The notes: generated from the sequence alone by a model not told the origin. A stretch of 64,000 nt of DNA from CAVSUZ01 sp963795415 (GCA_963795415.1 CAWCHQ010000001.1:1302001-1366000); one strand, 5' to 3'. Shown: positions 8,032-17,218, counted from the stretch's first letter. A program made the numbers and translations.

Positions 8032-9210
8032 ATGGATAATATCTGGCTGGCTTCGGCCCTGTGGATCGGCCTCGCGCTGGTAGCCTCAATTCTTTCGATC
8101 TGGGTCGCGATTTCGGTCGCGTTGACGGAGATCATCGTTGGTGCGGTGGCCGGCAATATCGTCGGCCTGCCACTCGCGCCATGGGCCAACTTTCTGGCTG
8201 GCTTCGGCGCCATATTGCTGACGTTTCTCGCCGGCGCGGAAATTGATCCGGACGTGGTGCGCAGAAAATTCTGGCCAAGCATCACCATTGGCGTGGTGGG
8301 CTTTGCGGCACCCTATATCGGCGTGCTGCTGTTCGCACGCCATGTGGTCGGATGGCCTTGGCCTCAAGCACAGATCGCCGGCATTTCCCTGTCCACCACA
8401 TCGGTTGCAGTCGTTTACGCCGTCATGGTGGAGACCGGCTTTAACCGGACCGAGCTAGGCAAAGTCATTCTCGCAGCTTGTTTCGTGAATGACCTCGGCA
8501 CGGTCCTGGCGCTCGGCCTCGTGTTCGCTCACTACGATCTGTGGCTGGCGCTGTTTGCCGGCGTAACAGTTGTTGCGCTCTGGTTGCTGGTGAAATTCGC
8601 GCAACCTGTGCTGCAGGCACTGGGAGAGAGGGTCAGCGAACCGCAGACAAAATTCGTGGCCTTCGTTTTGCTGCTGCTCGGTGGGCTCGCCAGTATTGCG
8701 GGAAGCGAGGCGGTTTTGCCCGCCTACCTGGTTGGGATGGTTCTTGCGCCAACCTTCCTGCGGGACCGTGAATTGCCAAACCGGATGCGCATCGTGGCCT
8801 TCACGATCCTGACGCCGTTCTATTTCCTGAAGGCCGGCTCATTGGTGGAGGCGCGTGCTGTCGGGAGTGCCGCAGGGCTGATCTTGCTCTACCTGGCAAT
8901 CAAGATGCTGACCAAGTTCGTGGGAATTCTGCCGCTGACGCGGGTGTTCGCATTCGAACCGCGTGAGGGGATGTATACGACACTACTGATGTCCACCGGA
9001 CTTACATTCGGCAGCATCTCCGCACTGTTCGGATTGACTAATCACATTATCGACCAGCAACAATACACGATCTTGGTAACCGCGGTGATCGGCAGCGCCG
9101 TCGTGCCGACCCTCATCGCCCAGCGGTGGTTCGTACCCAGTCTGGAACCGCTTGGGGTCGGGCCGGCACAGCTATTGGAGCGGGCAGTGATGCCGGCTCA
9201 GGATTGCTAG
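8032..9210 (+). CDS. Cation/proton antiporter (CPA2 family), fluoride-riboswitch controlled
   Basis: A 392-residue inner-membrane protein with about 12 hydrophobic segments in the Na+/H+ exchanger fold. The family-typical TFLAGAEIDPD, AGISLSTTSVAVVYAVMVE and AACFVNDLGTVLALG segments are visible, the last holding the conserved ND pair in the ion-binding region. It starts at ATG 8032 behind AGGGGGA. The fluoride riboswitch upstream implies a role in fluoride resistance, either by exporting fluoride-associated ions or by restoring Na+/pH balance; antiporters of this superfamily are known members of fluoride regulons. No crcB or clcF gene is in the window. The hydrophilic tail is short and no TrkA-type domain is attached. 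Confidence 0.85.
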   Translation: MDNIWLASALWIGLALVASILSIWVAISVALTEIIVGAVAGNIVGLPLAPWANFLAGFGAILLTFLAGAEIDPDVVRRKFWPSITIGVVGFAAPYIGVLLFARHVVGWPWPQAQIAGISLSTTSVAVVYAVMVETGFNRTELGKVILAACFVNDLGTVLALGLVFAHYDLWLALFAGVTVVALWLLVKFAQPVLQALGERVSEPQTKFVAFVLLLLGGLASIAGSEAVLPAYLVGMVLAPTFLRDRELPNRMRIVAFTILTPFYFLKAGSLVEARAVGSAAGLILLYLAIKMLTKFVGILPLTRVFAFEPREGMYTTLLMSTGLTFGSISALFGLTNHIIDQQQYTILVTAVIGSAVVPTLIAQRWFVPSLEPLGVGPAQLLERAVMPAQDC

Positions 9211-9222
9211 ACTTCTAGGCTC

Positions 9223-10380
9223 CTATCCGCCAAAACCATCCAGCACGTTCCCCCGCATGTAATCCATATCCATCTCGATCCCCAGGCCCGGCGCCGGCGG
9301 CAGGTGCAACCGCCCCCGGTTGTTGTCGAGCGGCGTCTTTATGAATACATTGTATCTGCTCAGATCATGCCGCGATGTCTCCACGCGATAAAAATTGGGG
9401 ATGGTCATCATCACATGCGCGCCCGCGACCACGTTTATCGGACCGCTGGCATCGTGTGGGGAGACAGGCACGTAATAGGTCTCTGCCAGCGCCGAAATCT
9501 TCTTAAGTTCGGTGATGCCGCCTGCCCAGGTCACGTCCGGCATGATGTAATCCGCCAGCCTGTTCTCCAAAACCGGCAGAAACTCCCAGCGCGTATGCAG
9601 CCGCTCACCCACGGTGATGTGGGCCGCGACGCTTTCGCGAACCTGCCTCAATGCGTGATAGCTTTCGACGGGAACCGGCTCCTCGAACCAGTCTATGTCG
9701 GCATCCTGTTCAAGCCGGCGGCACAGGCGGATAGCAGTGGGGACATTGAAGCGGCCATGGGCATCGATAAGTATCTCGATGTCCGGTCCGGTTATCTCGC
9801 GAATGCGCGCGGTCAGCTCCGCGGCAATGTTCTCGCCGCGCTTGCTCATCCCGCCATCCAGGTAGTCGTCGTTGTTCCTGCCCTCGGCATCGGGGTGCGG
9901 GAACGGATCGAATTTCAACGCCGTGTGCCCGGAATCCAGAATACCGCGAATTTCCTGCTCTATTCCTTCAGGCGAAGTAAACTTGCTCTGATCGGGATGG
10001 GTGTAAAGCAGAATGTCATCGCGGAGCTTGCCGCCGAGCAGCTCGTAGACCGGAAGATTAAGCGTCTTTCCCCGAATGTCCCACAACGCGATATCGATCC
10101 CGCTCACCACATGCGATGTCGCCCCGCGCGTTCCCATATATGTGAACGAGCGGAACGTCTTGTGCCATATGCGCTCGATCTGCGAAGGATCTTCACCCGC
10201 AAGCAGATCGTTCAATTGCCGGATGATCCCCGCCACGGCCCGGTTGGCCGTGCGAGTCGTGGTGGTGATTTCGCCCCATCCGTTCACCCCCTCGTTTGTG
10301 CGGATTTCTACGAAAAAATACTCGCCCCAGTGCGTCCCGGCCGCGCGAACCAGCCAGGGAATCAGCTGCGTTATCTTCAT
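9223..10380 (-). CDS. Mandelate racemase/muconate lactonizing enzyme family protein (probable acid-sugar dehydratase)
   Basis: A 385-residue enolase-superfamily enzyme starting at MKITQLIPWLV; GGAGAAGGA lies upstream of ATG 10380. The N-terminal capping domain is followed by the barrel with three metal-ligand motifs, ILIDAHGRFN, DWFEEPVP and VGERLHTRWEF, and a catalytic His in PVSPHDASGP. This arrangement, with MPDVTWAGGITELKKI, resembles galactonate/gluconate-type dehydratases more than mandelate racemase itself. It probably removes water from an aldonate to give a 2-keto-3-deoxy sugar acid. It stands alone: no aldolase or transporter is adjacent. It converges on the antiporter gene. Confidence 0.82.
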   Translation of the reverse strand: MKITQLIPWLVRAAGTHWGEYFFVEIRTNEGVNGWGEITTTTRTANRAVAGIIRQLNDLLAGEDPSQIERIWHKTFRSFTYMGTRGATSHVVSGIDIALWDIRGKTLNLPVYELLGGKLRDDILLYTHPDQSKFTSPEGIEQEIRGILDSGHTALKFDPFPHPDAEGRNNDDYLDGGMSKRGENIAAELTARIREITGPDIEILIDAHGRFNVPTAIRLCRRLEQDADIDWFEEPVPVESYHALRQVRESVAAHITVGERLHTRWEFLPVLENRLADYIMPDVTWAGGITELKKISALAETYYVPVSPHDASGPINVVAGAHVMMTIPNFYRVETSRHDLSRYNVFIKTPLDNNRGRLHLPPAPGLGIEMDMDYMRGNVLDGFGG

Positions 10381-10531
10381 GTGGGCGTTCCTTCTCCGGA
10401 GCGGCGCAACCATAAGCAAGGCGACGCGGCCTATCAAACCCTTGCTAAAGCACAGTCAACAGCCGACAATGGGACCTCTTGCCACGAAACACACGCAACC
10501 GTGCTTTCCAGAACACGTTTGAGCGGGCGTC

Positions 10532-11044
10532 GTGCCACACGGAATTTATGAGATCATTGGCCCGGATCGCGCCTCCATCGCATGGTGGCAGATCTGCGTC
10601 CGGGCCTCCGTCATCTTCGTTTATGGAGTGTTGATCATCCGGGTCGCGGGTAAGCGCGCATTCGCCCGGCAGAGTGCGCTCGACATCATCCTCACCGTGC
10701 TCATCGGTTCGGCCCTGGCCCGCGCAATGACCGGAAACGCTCCTTTCTTCGGCACGATCGCGGGTACAGGCTTGTTGACGGCACTATATTATGGCCTCAT
10801 TCACCTCACGCAGAAATCCGACTCTGCCGGCTTCTTATTGAAAGGCGAACCTCTCGTCCTGGTGCGCGACGGAACGCCCGACGAGCAGGCTATGCGGCAG
10901 GCCGGAGTCAGCCACCTCGATCTCGAGGAAGCAGTTCGCGAAAGCGGCCTGCTGAGCCTGAACCTGATCGACTGCGCCACGTTTGAACGAAGTGGCCGCA
11001 TCAGTGTCGTGCCGCGCAAGGTCTCCGGGATTTCAAAGCACTGA
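10532..11044 (+). CDS. DUF421 / YetF-family membrane protein
   Basis: A 170-residue protein with two or three N-terminal membrane helices (SVIFVYGVLIIRVAGKRAFARQ, LDIILTVLIGSALARAMTG, GTGLLTALYYGLIHL) and a cytoplasmic domain (GEPLVLVRDGTPDEQAMRQAGVSHLDLEEAVRESGL). The GKRAF-Q-S-DI signature and the domain order define the DUF421 family, whose biochemical role is unknown; some members are linked to spore or stress physiology. The start is GTG 10532 with only a weak ribosome site. It ends 14 bases before the GH15 gene and is probably co-transcribed with it. Confidence 0.8.
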   Translation: MPHGIYEIIGPDRASIAWWQICVRASVIFVYGVLIIRVAGKRAFARQSALDIILTVLIGSALARAMTGNAPFFGTIAGTGLLTALYYGLIHLTQKSDSAGFLLKGEPLVLVRDGTPDEQAMRQAGVSHLDLEEAVRESGLLSLNLIDCATFERSGRISVVPRKVSGISKH

Positions 11045-11058
11045 GCCATGCTACTTCA

Positions 11059-12832
11059 ATGAGCAAACCTCTCGAAGATTACGGACTGATCGGTGATGGC
11101 GAGACCGTCGCTCTCGTCGCCCGAGATGGCTCGATCGACTGGCTTTGTTGGCCTCGCTTCGATAGCGAGGCCTGCTTCGCCGCTCTGCTCGGCACCGAGG
11201 AGAACGGACGCTTCCTCATCGGGCCCGAGTACCAGGGATGGCAGATCGAGCGACGCTATCGCCATGATACCCTGGTGCTCGAAACGGAATTCCACCGCGG
11301 AGACAACCGCGCACGCTTGATCGATTTCATGCCTCTGCGTAACGGAGCATCCTCGATCATCAGGATCGTCGAAGGGATCAGCGGTCATGTCCCCTTCCGG
11401 CTCGATTTCGCCGCATGCTTTGACTACGGCCTGCTTCCTCCTTGGGCGGAACACCACTCGGAAACCGAAATAGCGGCCACAGTCGGCCCGCATATGGTCG
11501 TCCTTCGCGCGCCGGTGCCGCTCCACCTGAACGGGTACCGCGCTGCTTCGGCATTCACCGTTTCCAAGGGCCAGCAATTGCCCTTCATCCTTACCTACAG
11601 CGACTCGACCAGACCACCGCCGCCAGCACCTTCTCCCACTCGCGCCTTGGCAGCGACCGAGCGATGGTGGCGCAACTGGACCGCCAAATTCCAAAAGCCG
11701 ACGCGCTGGCGCGATCCCATCGTGCGGTCCCTGATCACCCTGAAGGCCCTGATCCACGATCCAACCGGTGGAATCGTCGCCGCGCCGACAACATCCTTGC
11801 CGGAAATCCTCGGTGGTCACGCCAATTGGGACTACCGCTACTGCTGGCTTCGCGACGCCACGTTTACCGTGAGTGCCCTGCTGAACGCCGGCTATCACGC
11901 AGAGGCGGAAGCGTGGCGAAACTGGATGTTGCGTGTCATCGGCGGCAGCCCCGATAAGTTGCGCATCATGTACCGCGTCGATGGAATCCGGCATCTTCCG
12001 GAATGGGAGTTGGGATGGCTTCCGGGGTACCAAACCTCACGGCCGGTTCGAATTCGGCAACCAAGCCTCCGCACAGGAACAGATCGACCTTCATGGCGAG
12101 GTGATTGAGGCCCTGCATCTGCTGGACAAGGCTGGAATTGAACGTACGGATCACGGTTTCCTGGTCGAGAAGCGCCTGATAGAGCGGCTGGAGCAGGTGT
12201 GGTCGGACCGGGGGCATGGGGTTTGGGAAAATCGGGGCGATCCCAAGGAGTATGTGTACTCCAAAGTGATGGCATGGACCGGAATTGATCGGTTCCTCCG
12301 CGGATCGGTGGCCCGCAGACAAGCCGCCCCCCTGCTCGCTCGGCTGAGGCAACTGCGGGACCGGATCCATGCCGAGGTTTGCGACAAGGGCTACGACCGC
12401 CGACGAGGCCATTTCGTGCATTATTACGGAAGCCACGATCTCGACGCCAGCTTACTGCTGATCCCCGCAACCGGGTTCCTGCCCATCGAAGACGAGCGGA
12501 TTGCCGGCACCATTGAGGCTATCGAGCAGAACCTGATGGAAGATGGCCTTGTTCTGAGGAAGCCGCGCTCCGCGGCCCCGGAAGAAGGTGCTTTCCTCGC
12601 GTGTTCTTTCTGGCTGGCGGATTGCCGGTCCATGCAAGGCCGGCAATCTGAGGCCGAACAGCTTTTCGAACGCGTACTTTCGGTCAGCAATGACCTTGGT
12701 CTGCTCTCCGAAGAGTACGACGTTGGCCGCAAGCGGCTCTGCGGCAACTTTCCCCAGACCTTGACTCACCTGGCCCTCGTTACGTCCGGTCTGGGACTGT
12801 CCGGGTCCGTGCTCCGCCGCGCGGGTGGATGA
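11059..12832 (+). pseudogene. Glycoside hydrolase family 15 protein (glucoamylase/trehalase-like), frameshifted
   Basis: The N-terminal half (MSKPLEDYGLIGDGETVALVARDGSIDWLCWPRFDS) and the (alpha/alpha)6 barrel (WDYRYCWLRDATFTVSALL, PEWELGWLPGYQTSRPVRI) are in one frame. The rest (GNQASAQEQIDLHGEVIEAL to the C-terminus) is in the next. The switch lies at 12050-12056, where one extra T in CGAATTCGGC would account for it. Repaired, the protein has about 590 residues, the usual size. Cytoplasmic GH15 enzymes of this kind hydrolyse trehalose or alpha-glucans. No signal peptide is seen. It may be a recent pseudogene or an assembly error. Confidence 0.78.
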
Positions 12833-12911
12833 AGCAGCCGTCCGGTATACTCTTGCGGCGCAGGAAGGCCTGTGTTGTTAGTGCCTGCCACCTTAGAGGG
12901 CCTACCCTGAC

Positions 12912-13190
12912 ATGGCGTCCACGTTCGAGACTGTTTCTGGCATCATTTCCGAAACGTGTGATATCCCGCGGGAGAAGATTTCCCCGGACAGCCATGCCAT
13001 CAACGACCTCGGCATCGACAGCCTCGATTTCCTCGACATCGCTTTCGCCATCGATAAGGCCTTCGGTATCAAGATGCCGCTGGAACAGTGGACCCAGGAC
13101 GTCAATGAGGGCAAAGTCTCTTCGGATCAGTATTTCGTCCTTAAACACCTCTGCGAAAATATCGACTCGCTGCAGGCCAAAGCCGCCTGA
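12912..13190 (+). CDS. acpXL: Acyl carrier protein AcpXL
   Basis: A 92-residue acyl carrier protein with the phosphopantetheine serine at residue 37 (LGIDSLDFLD). It matches the specialised AcpXL type rather than housekeeping AcpP: it has the extended C-terminus and the characteristic LEQWTQDVNEGKVSSDQYFVLKHLC block. AcpXL carries the 27-hydroxyoctacosanoate-type chain attached to lipid A in rhizobia and relatives. It is the first gene of a six-gene operon (fabZ-like, two ketosynthases, dehydrogenase, acyltransferase) in the same order as in rhizobial clusters. The 79-base gap upstream probably holds the promoter. Confidence 0.92.
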   Translation: MASTFETVSGIISETCDIPREKISPDSHAINDLGIDSLDFLDIAFAIDKAFGIKMPLEQWTQDVNEGKVSSDQYFVLKHLCENIDSLQAKAA

Positions 13191-13198
13191 AATCCTGA

Positions 13199-13672
13199 AT
13201 GCATCTTGAGACCTTCCAGATGGTGGACCGGATCGGCGTGCTCGATCCGGAGAACGGGCTGATCCGGGCCGAATGCGCCGTCCCGGAACACAGCTCCGTC
13301 TTCCAAGGCCATTTCCCTGGTTATCCTCTCCTTCCCGGCGTGCTGGCGATCGAGGTGATGGCGCAAACCGGAGGCTGGCTGCTCATCGTGGCGCAGCGCT
13401 TCAGCCGAATGGCGCTCCTCGCCCAGGTCCGGCGGGCCAAGCTGCGCGAACCGGTGCACCCGGGCCGCAATCTGATCGCCGAGTCCCGCCTGCTGCACGA
13501 AGGCTCGGGTTATGCCGTGATGTCGTCCCGCCTTGAAGCTGACGGCCGCCCGCTCGCAGAAGCCGAGCTCACGTATCGGGTTGTCCCCTTTCCCGTCCCG
13601 GCGCTTCGTGACCACCTGATCGCGGCGGCTCGCCGCGCGGCCATTCCCGAGCCCTACCTTCATGCTGCGTGA
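13199..13672 (+). CDS. 3-hydroxyacyl-ACP dehydratase, FabZ-like (VLCFA synthesis)
   Basis: A 157-residue hot-dog-fold dehydratase. The FabZ active-site segment is clear: HFPGYPLLPGVLAIEVMAQ, with catalytic His at 38 and Glu at 52. It should dehydrate the 3-hydroxyacyl-AcpXL intermediate in each elongation round. The gene starts 8 bases after acpXL and its 3' end overlaps the next gene by 11 bases, so translation is coupled. It corresponds in position and type to rhizobial fabZXL. The C-terminal extension (RDHLIAAARRAAIPEPYLHAA) is longer than in housekeeping FabZ. Confidence 0.88.
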   Translation: MHLETFQMVDRIGVLDPENGLIRAECAVPEHSSVFQGHFPGYPLLPGVLAIEVMAQTGGWLLIVAQRFSRMALLAQVRRAKLREPVHPGRNLIAESRLLHEGSGYAVMSSRLEADGRPLAEAELTYRVVPFPVPALRDHLIAAARRAAIPEPYLHAA

Positions 13673-14837
13673 TCGCGACGCGGTTATCACCGGCATCGGA
13701 CTGGTCTCCTGCCTCGGCGACGGGCTGGATGCGCACCGCCGCGCGCTCGCGGATTTCCGCCCGGTCATAGACGAAACCCGCTTTGCCCCAGCGGTGATCC
13801 ATCCTCCCGTCACCGTGGATTTCGACCGGCATATCTCCAGACGCGACCAGCGGCAGATGGAGCTCTGCCAGCGCCTTGGTACCTATGCAGCGGGCCAGGC
13901 GCTGGAATTGGCCGGATTGAAAAATCAGCCGGCTCTTCTTGAGCGGATGGAAATGATTGTCGCGACACCTGGTGGTGAAAGGGACGTCGGCCTGGACGAG
14001 GCCATGCTCTCCCAGCCGGCCTCGCCCGACCCCGAGATCGCGCTCAATCTCGGCCTTGTATCAGGGCTGCGTCCCACACTGTTCCTCGCCCAGTTGCCGA
14101 ACATGCTGGCCGGCTGCATCTCGATCGCACATGGCGTTGCAGGCTCGTCACGAACCTTCATGGGAGAGGAAGCTTGCGGAGCGGAGGCCGTCCGCATTGC
14201 CTGCGCCCGGATTGCCGCGGGTCAGGGCGATCTTTTCCTGGTAGGTGGCGCCCAGAGTGCCGCCCGGCCTGAACTGCTGCTTCAATATGCCCTGGGCGGG
14301 CTCCTGGCCACTTCACCCTTCACACCCATCTGGGCCCGCCAACAGGTGGGCGGGGGGATGAATTTAGGATCGCTCGGCTGTTTCCTGGTCCTTGAAAGCC
14401 GCGCTCACGCCGGCTCACGCGGCGCCCCGGCGATCGCTTCCATCGCCGCGATAGGCACCGGACGCTGCCTCCGCGAGCCCGGGCAGGCCGGCGGCAACGC
14501 GGCCCGGCAGCTCGAGGCGATGCGCGGGCTTCTTGACCCGCCGCGAGCCGCCGTCATTTCCGGGGCTTCTGGCGTATTGCCGGCCACAACCGAGGAACGT
14601 GCCTTCCTGGATGGCCTCGGGCTGCCCACCCGCGCCGTCGCGAGCGCCCTTGGCCACGCCATCGAGCCGGCCTTCTTCGGCGCGATCGCCCTGGCATCCC
14701 TTGCCCTGGCCGACGGCCGGCTGTTTCCCCCGCTTGAGCCGGCAGAGCAGGCGATGAACGGCGAACTGCGCCAGGCGCTTGTGACCGGCTGGGGCCATTG
14801 GCGCGGCGAGGCGCTCGCTCTTATCACGCGCGTCTGA
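13662..14837 (+). CDS. Beta-ketoacyl-ACP synthase-like protein lacking the catalytic Cys (fabF2XL-type)
   Basis: A 391-residue thiolase-fold protein that aligns with KAS II but has lost key residues. Where KAS II has the nucleophile in TACATG, this protein reads GEEACG, so Glu170 takes the Cys position. The first catalytic His (NAHGTGTP) is replaced by SGASGVLP. The GH of the second His motif (ASALGHAIEP) is kept. The alignment rests on the downstream match IACARIAAGQGDLFLVGG. It is therefore probably a non-condensing partner, decarboxylase or chain-length factor for the active synthase encoded next. It overlaps the dehydratase gene and is followed 13 bases later by fabF1. Confidence 0.82.
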   Translation: MLRDRDAVITGIGLVSCLGDGLDAHRRALADFRPVIDETRFAPAVIHPPVTVDFDRHISRRDQRQMELCQRLGTYAAGQALELAGLKNQPALLERMEMIVATPGGERDVGLDEAMLSQPASPDPEIALNLGLVSGLRPTLFLAQLPNMLAGCISIAHGVAGSSRTFMGEEACGAEAVRIACARIAAGQGDLFLVGGAQSAARPELLLQYALGGLLATSPFTPIWARQQVGGGMNLGSLGCFLVLESRAHAGSRGAPAIASIAAIGTGRCLREPGQAGGNAARQLEAMRGLLDPPRAAVISGASGVLPATTEERAFLDGLGLPTRAVASALGHAIEPAFFGAIALASLALADGRLFPPLEPAEQAMNGELRQALVTGWGHWRGEALALITRV

Positions 14838-14850
14838 GGGAGAGAGCGGC

Positions 14851-16128
14851 ATGACACAGGATGTCGATAAGGCCGGTCGCCCCGTGATCGTCGTCACCGG
14901 AATGGGGGTGCTGACCGCACTCGGGGAAGGTGTCGCCGAGAACTGGCGCCGCCTCACCGCTGGCCAATCCGGCATCCGGACGATCACGCGCTTTCCACTC
15001 GAAGGGCTTAAGACCACGATAGCCGGCACGGTCGATTTCGTCGGGCCGCGGGATCAGCCAACCCCGGAGCGAACCGAGGAAATGGCCCGGCGGGCCGCGC
15101 AAGAGGCTATTGCCCAGGCCCGCATCGGAGACCGGGCTGATTTTCCCGGCCCGCTCCTCCTTGCGCTGCCGCCATTTGAAATGGAATGGCCCAATCGGGT
15201 CGCTCTCGCTGCCGAGACGGGCGCCAACCCAGTGACCTATGCGGGCCTCATCCGCCTGGCCCGCTCCGGCCGCTTCCGTCATCTGCATCGACGCTTTCAG
15301 GTCGGCACGATCACTGAAACCCTCGCCGTGGAATTCGGCACCAAAGGCGCCCCCATCGGCCTCACCACCGCATGCGCCTCCGGCGCCACCGCCATCCAGC
15401 TCGGCCTGGAGGCAATCCGCCGTGGCGAAACCGGGGCCGCACTCTGCGTGGGGACCGACAGTTCTATCACCGCCGAAACCCTCATTCGCTTCTCGCTGCT
15501 TCAGGCCCTGTCGACGCGCAACGACCATCCCGAGGCCGCCTTGCGCCCGTTCCATAAAGACCGGGACGGTTTCGTCATGGCCGAAGGCGCCGGCGCCCTG
15601 GTCCTTGAAAGCCTGGCACACGCCCGCGCACGCGGCGCCGAAATCCTCGGCGTCGTCGAGGGTGGCGGCGACATGGCCGATTGCTTCCACCGCACCCGCT
15701 CATCCCCGGATGGCAGGCCAATCATCGGCTGCATGCGCCAGGCCATTGCCGATGCCGGACTTTCACCGGACGACATCGGCTACATCAATGCCCACGGCAC
15801 CGGCACGCCCGAAAACGACAGGATGGAATGGCTCGGCGTGACCGCCCTGTTTGGCGAGCGTGCAAGCAGCCTGCCGATTTCCTCCAACAAATCGATGATC
15901 GGACACACGCTCTCCGCCGCCGGCACAGTCGAGGCCGTCTTCACCCTGCTTTCCCTGCGCGACGGGCTGCTGCCGCCAACGATCAGCTACGACGTCCCCG
16001 ATCCTGCCCTTCCCGCGGACTGCGTGCCGAACGTGGCCCGCCGCGTGCCGATCCGCCACGCCTTGTCCAACTCCTTTGGCTTCGGCGGTCAGAACGTAAG
16101 CCTCGTCTTCGGAACATCCCCGGCCTGA
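14851..16128 (+). CDS. Beta-ketoacyl-ACP synthase II, catalytically complete (fabF1XL-type)
   Basis: A 425-residue ketosynthase with all catalytic residues visible: the nucleophile in TTACASGATAIQ, the first His in INAHGTGTPENDRME and the second in SSNKSMIGHTLSAAG. It should condense malonyl units onto the acyl chain on AcpXL to build the very-long-chain fatty acid of lipid A. The N-terminus VIVVTGMGVLTALGEGVAENW is typical. The stop overlaps the start of the next gene by one base (TGATG). Next to the Glu-substituted paralogue it suggests a heterodimeric ketosynthase pair, as in the KS/chain-length-factor arrangement. Confidence 0.92.
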   Translation: MTQDVDKAGRPVIVVTGMGVLTALGEGVAENWRRLTAGQSGIRTITRFPLEGLKTTIAGTVDFVGPRDQPTPERTEEMARRAAQEAIAQARIGDRADFPGPLLLALPPFEMEWPNRVALAAETGANPVTYAGLIRLARSGRFRHLHRRFQVGTITETLAVEFGTKGAPIGLTTACASGATAIQLGLEAIRRGETGAALCVGTDSSITAETLIRFSLLQALSTRNDHPEAALRPFHKDRDGFVMAEGAGALVLESLAHARARGAEILGVVEGGGDMADCFHRTRSSPDGRPIIGCMRQAIADAGLSPDDIGYINAHGTGTPENDRMEWLGVTALFGERASSLPISSNKSMIGHTLSAAGTVEAVFTLLSLRDGLLPPTISYDVPDPALPADCVPNVARRVPIRHALSNSFGFGGQNVSLVFGTSPA

Positions 16129-17150
16129 TGCGCTCCCTCCAGCTGCTCGCCGACCGCGAGCTGGACCTGCGGGATATCCCGCCGCCCCCGCCGCCGGGCC
16201 CCGGCGAAGTCCAACTCCGCATACGGCGCGTCGCCCTGAACCACATCGACCTCTGGGGCTTTCGCGGCATGGCCTTCGCGAAGCGGCAATACCCGCTGAT
16301 CGTGGGCGCGGAAGCCGCCGGCGAGATCGCGGAGCCCGGCCCTGGCGTGACACATCTCGCCCCCGGCGACCGCGCAATACCCTACGCCGCCATCATCTGC
16401 GGCGCATGCCGGTTCTGCCGCCGCGGTCAGGAGAATCTCTGCGAGAACCCGTCCGGCGTCCGTGGCTTCCACATCGGCGGCTTTGCCGCCGATCTGGTCA
16501 ACCACCCCGCAAGGCTCACCGTGAAGATACCAGGCGGAGTCACTCTGGACGATGCCGCGTGTGTCCCGGTCGCCTACGCGACGGTCGAGCACATGCTCAT
16601 CGACAACGCCCAGCTCGAGCCGGGCGAGTGGGTGCTGATCCACGCCGGCGGCTCAGGCATCGGCTCAATCGCCGTCCGCCTCGCGAAGTCTCTCGGTTGC
16701 ACCGTCATCACCACCGTCGGTTCGGAAGCGAAGGAGGAAAAAGCCCGTGCCCTCGGCGCGGATCACGTCATCAACTATCGCCAGGACCGGTTCGAAGGAG
16801 TCGTCCGCAAGCTCACCGCGAAGCGCGGCGTTGACGTGGTATTCGAGCATGTCGGTGCGGATACCTGGAACGGCTCGCTCCTGTCTCTCCGCCGCGGCGG
16901 ACGTCTGGTTACCTGCGGCGCCACGTCCGGGCCCGCCGCCTCGCTCAACCTGATGCAACTCTTCCAGCAGCAGTACCGCATCATCGGCTCGTTCGGCTCC
17001 CCGCTTTCCGCGTTGAGCCGGGCACTCGATAGAATCGCGAACGGTGTTCGCCCCGTCATCGACACCGCGTATTCCGTCGCCGATTTCCGCACCGGCCTGG
17101 ACCGCCTTCAATCCCGCGACGTCTTCGGCAAGCTTATCGTTACGCTCTAG
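16128..17150 (+). CDS. Zinc-type alcohol dehydrogenase / quinone-oxidoreductase family protein (adh2XL-type)
   Basis: A 340-residue medium-chain dehydrogenase starting at the ATG that overlaps the fabF1 stop. The catalytic-domain GAEAAGEI and a cysteine cluster for structural zinc (CGACRFCRRGQENLC) are present, followed by the Rossmann motif HAGGSGIGSIAVRLAK. In rhizobial lpx/acpXL clusters the equivalent gene accompanies very-long-chain fatty acid synthesis, probably as the reductase step, but this has not been shown directly. The longer open frame upstream of 16128 is an antisense-type artefact inside fabF1. Confidence 0.88.
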   Translation: MRSLQLLADRELDLRDIPPPPPPGPGEVQLRIRRVALNHIDLWGFRGMAFAKRQYPLIVGAEAAGEIAEPGPGVTHLAPGDRAIPYAAIICGACRFCRRGQENLCENPSGVRGFHIGGFAADLVNHPARLTVKIPGGVTLDDAACVPVAYATVEHMLIDNAQLEPGEWVLIHAGGSGIGSIAVRLAKSLGCTVITTVGSEAKEEKARALGADHVINYRQDRFEGVVRKLTAKRGVDVVFEHVGADTWNGSLLSLRRGGRLVTCGATSGPAASLNLMQLFQQQYRIIGSFGSPLSALSRALDRIANGVRPVIDTAYSVADFRTGLDRLQSRDVFGKLIVTL

Positions 17151-17153
17151 AAT

Positions 17154-17176
17154 CCCCCTCCCCTTGCGGGAGGGGG
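17154..17176. repeat. C/G-rich palindrome in the adh-lpxXL gap
   Basis: CCCCCTCCC and GGGAGGGGG surround a short TTGC-type loop, 4 bases after the adh stop codon, with a further GGGGGAGGGG block behind it. Such palindromes are scattered through alphaproteobacterial genomes. Without a T-run it is unlikely to be a full terminator, and lpxXL follows in the same direction. Confidence 0.5.
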
Positions 17177-17218
17177 TCAGGGGGAGGGGCCAAAGCGTAA
17201 GGCTTTGGGTGAGACAAC

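Noticed and set aside
12045..12060. EcoRI site GAATTC at the GH15 frameshift as a cloning junction
   Set aside because: Sequence on both sides belongs to the same gene in the right order; the site is explained by one extra T.
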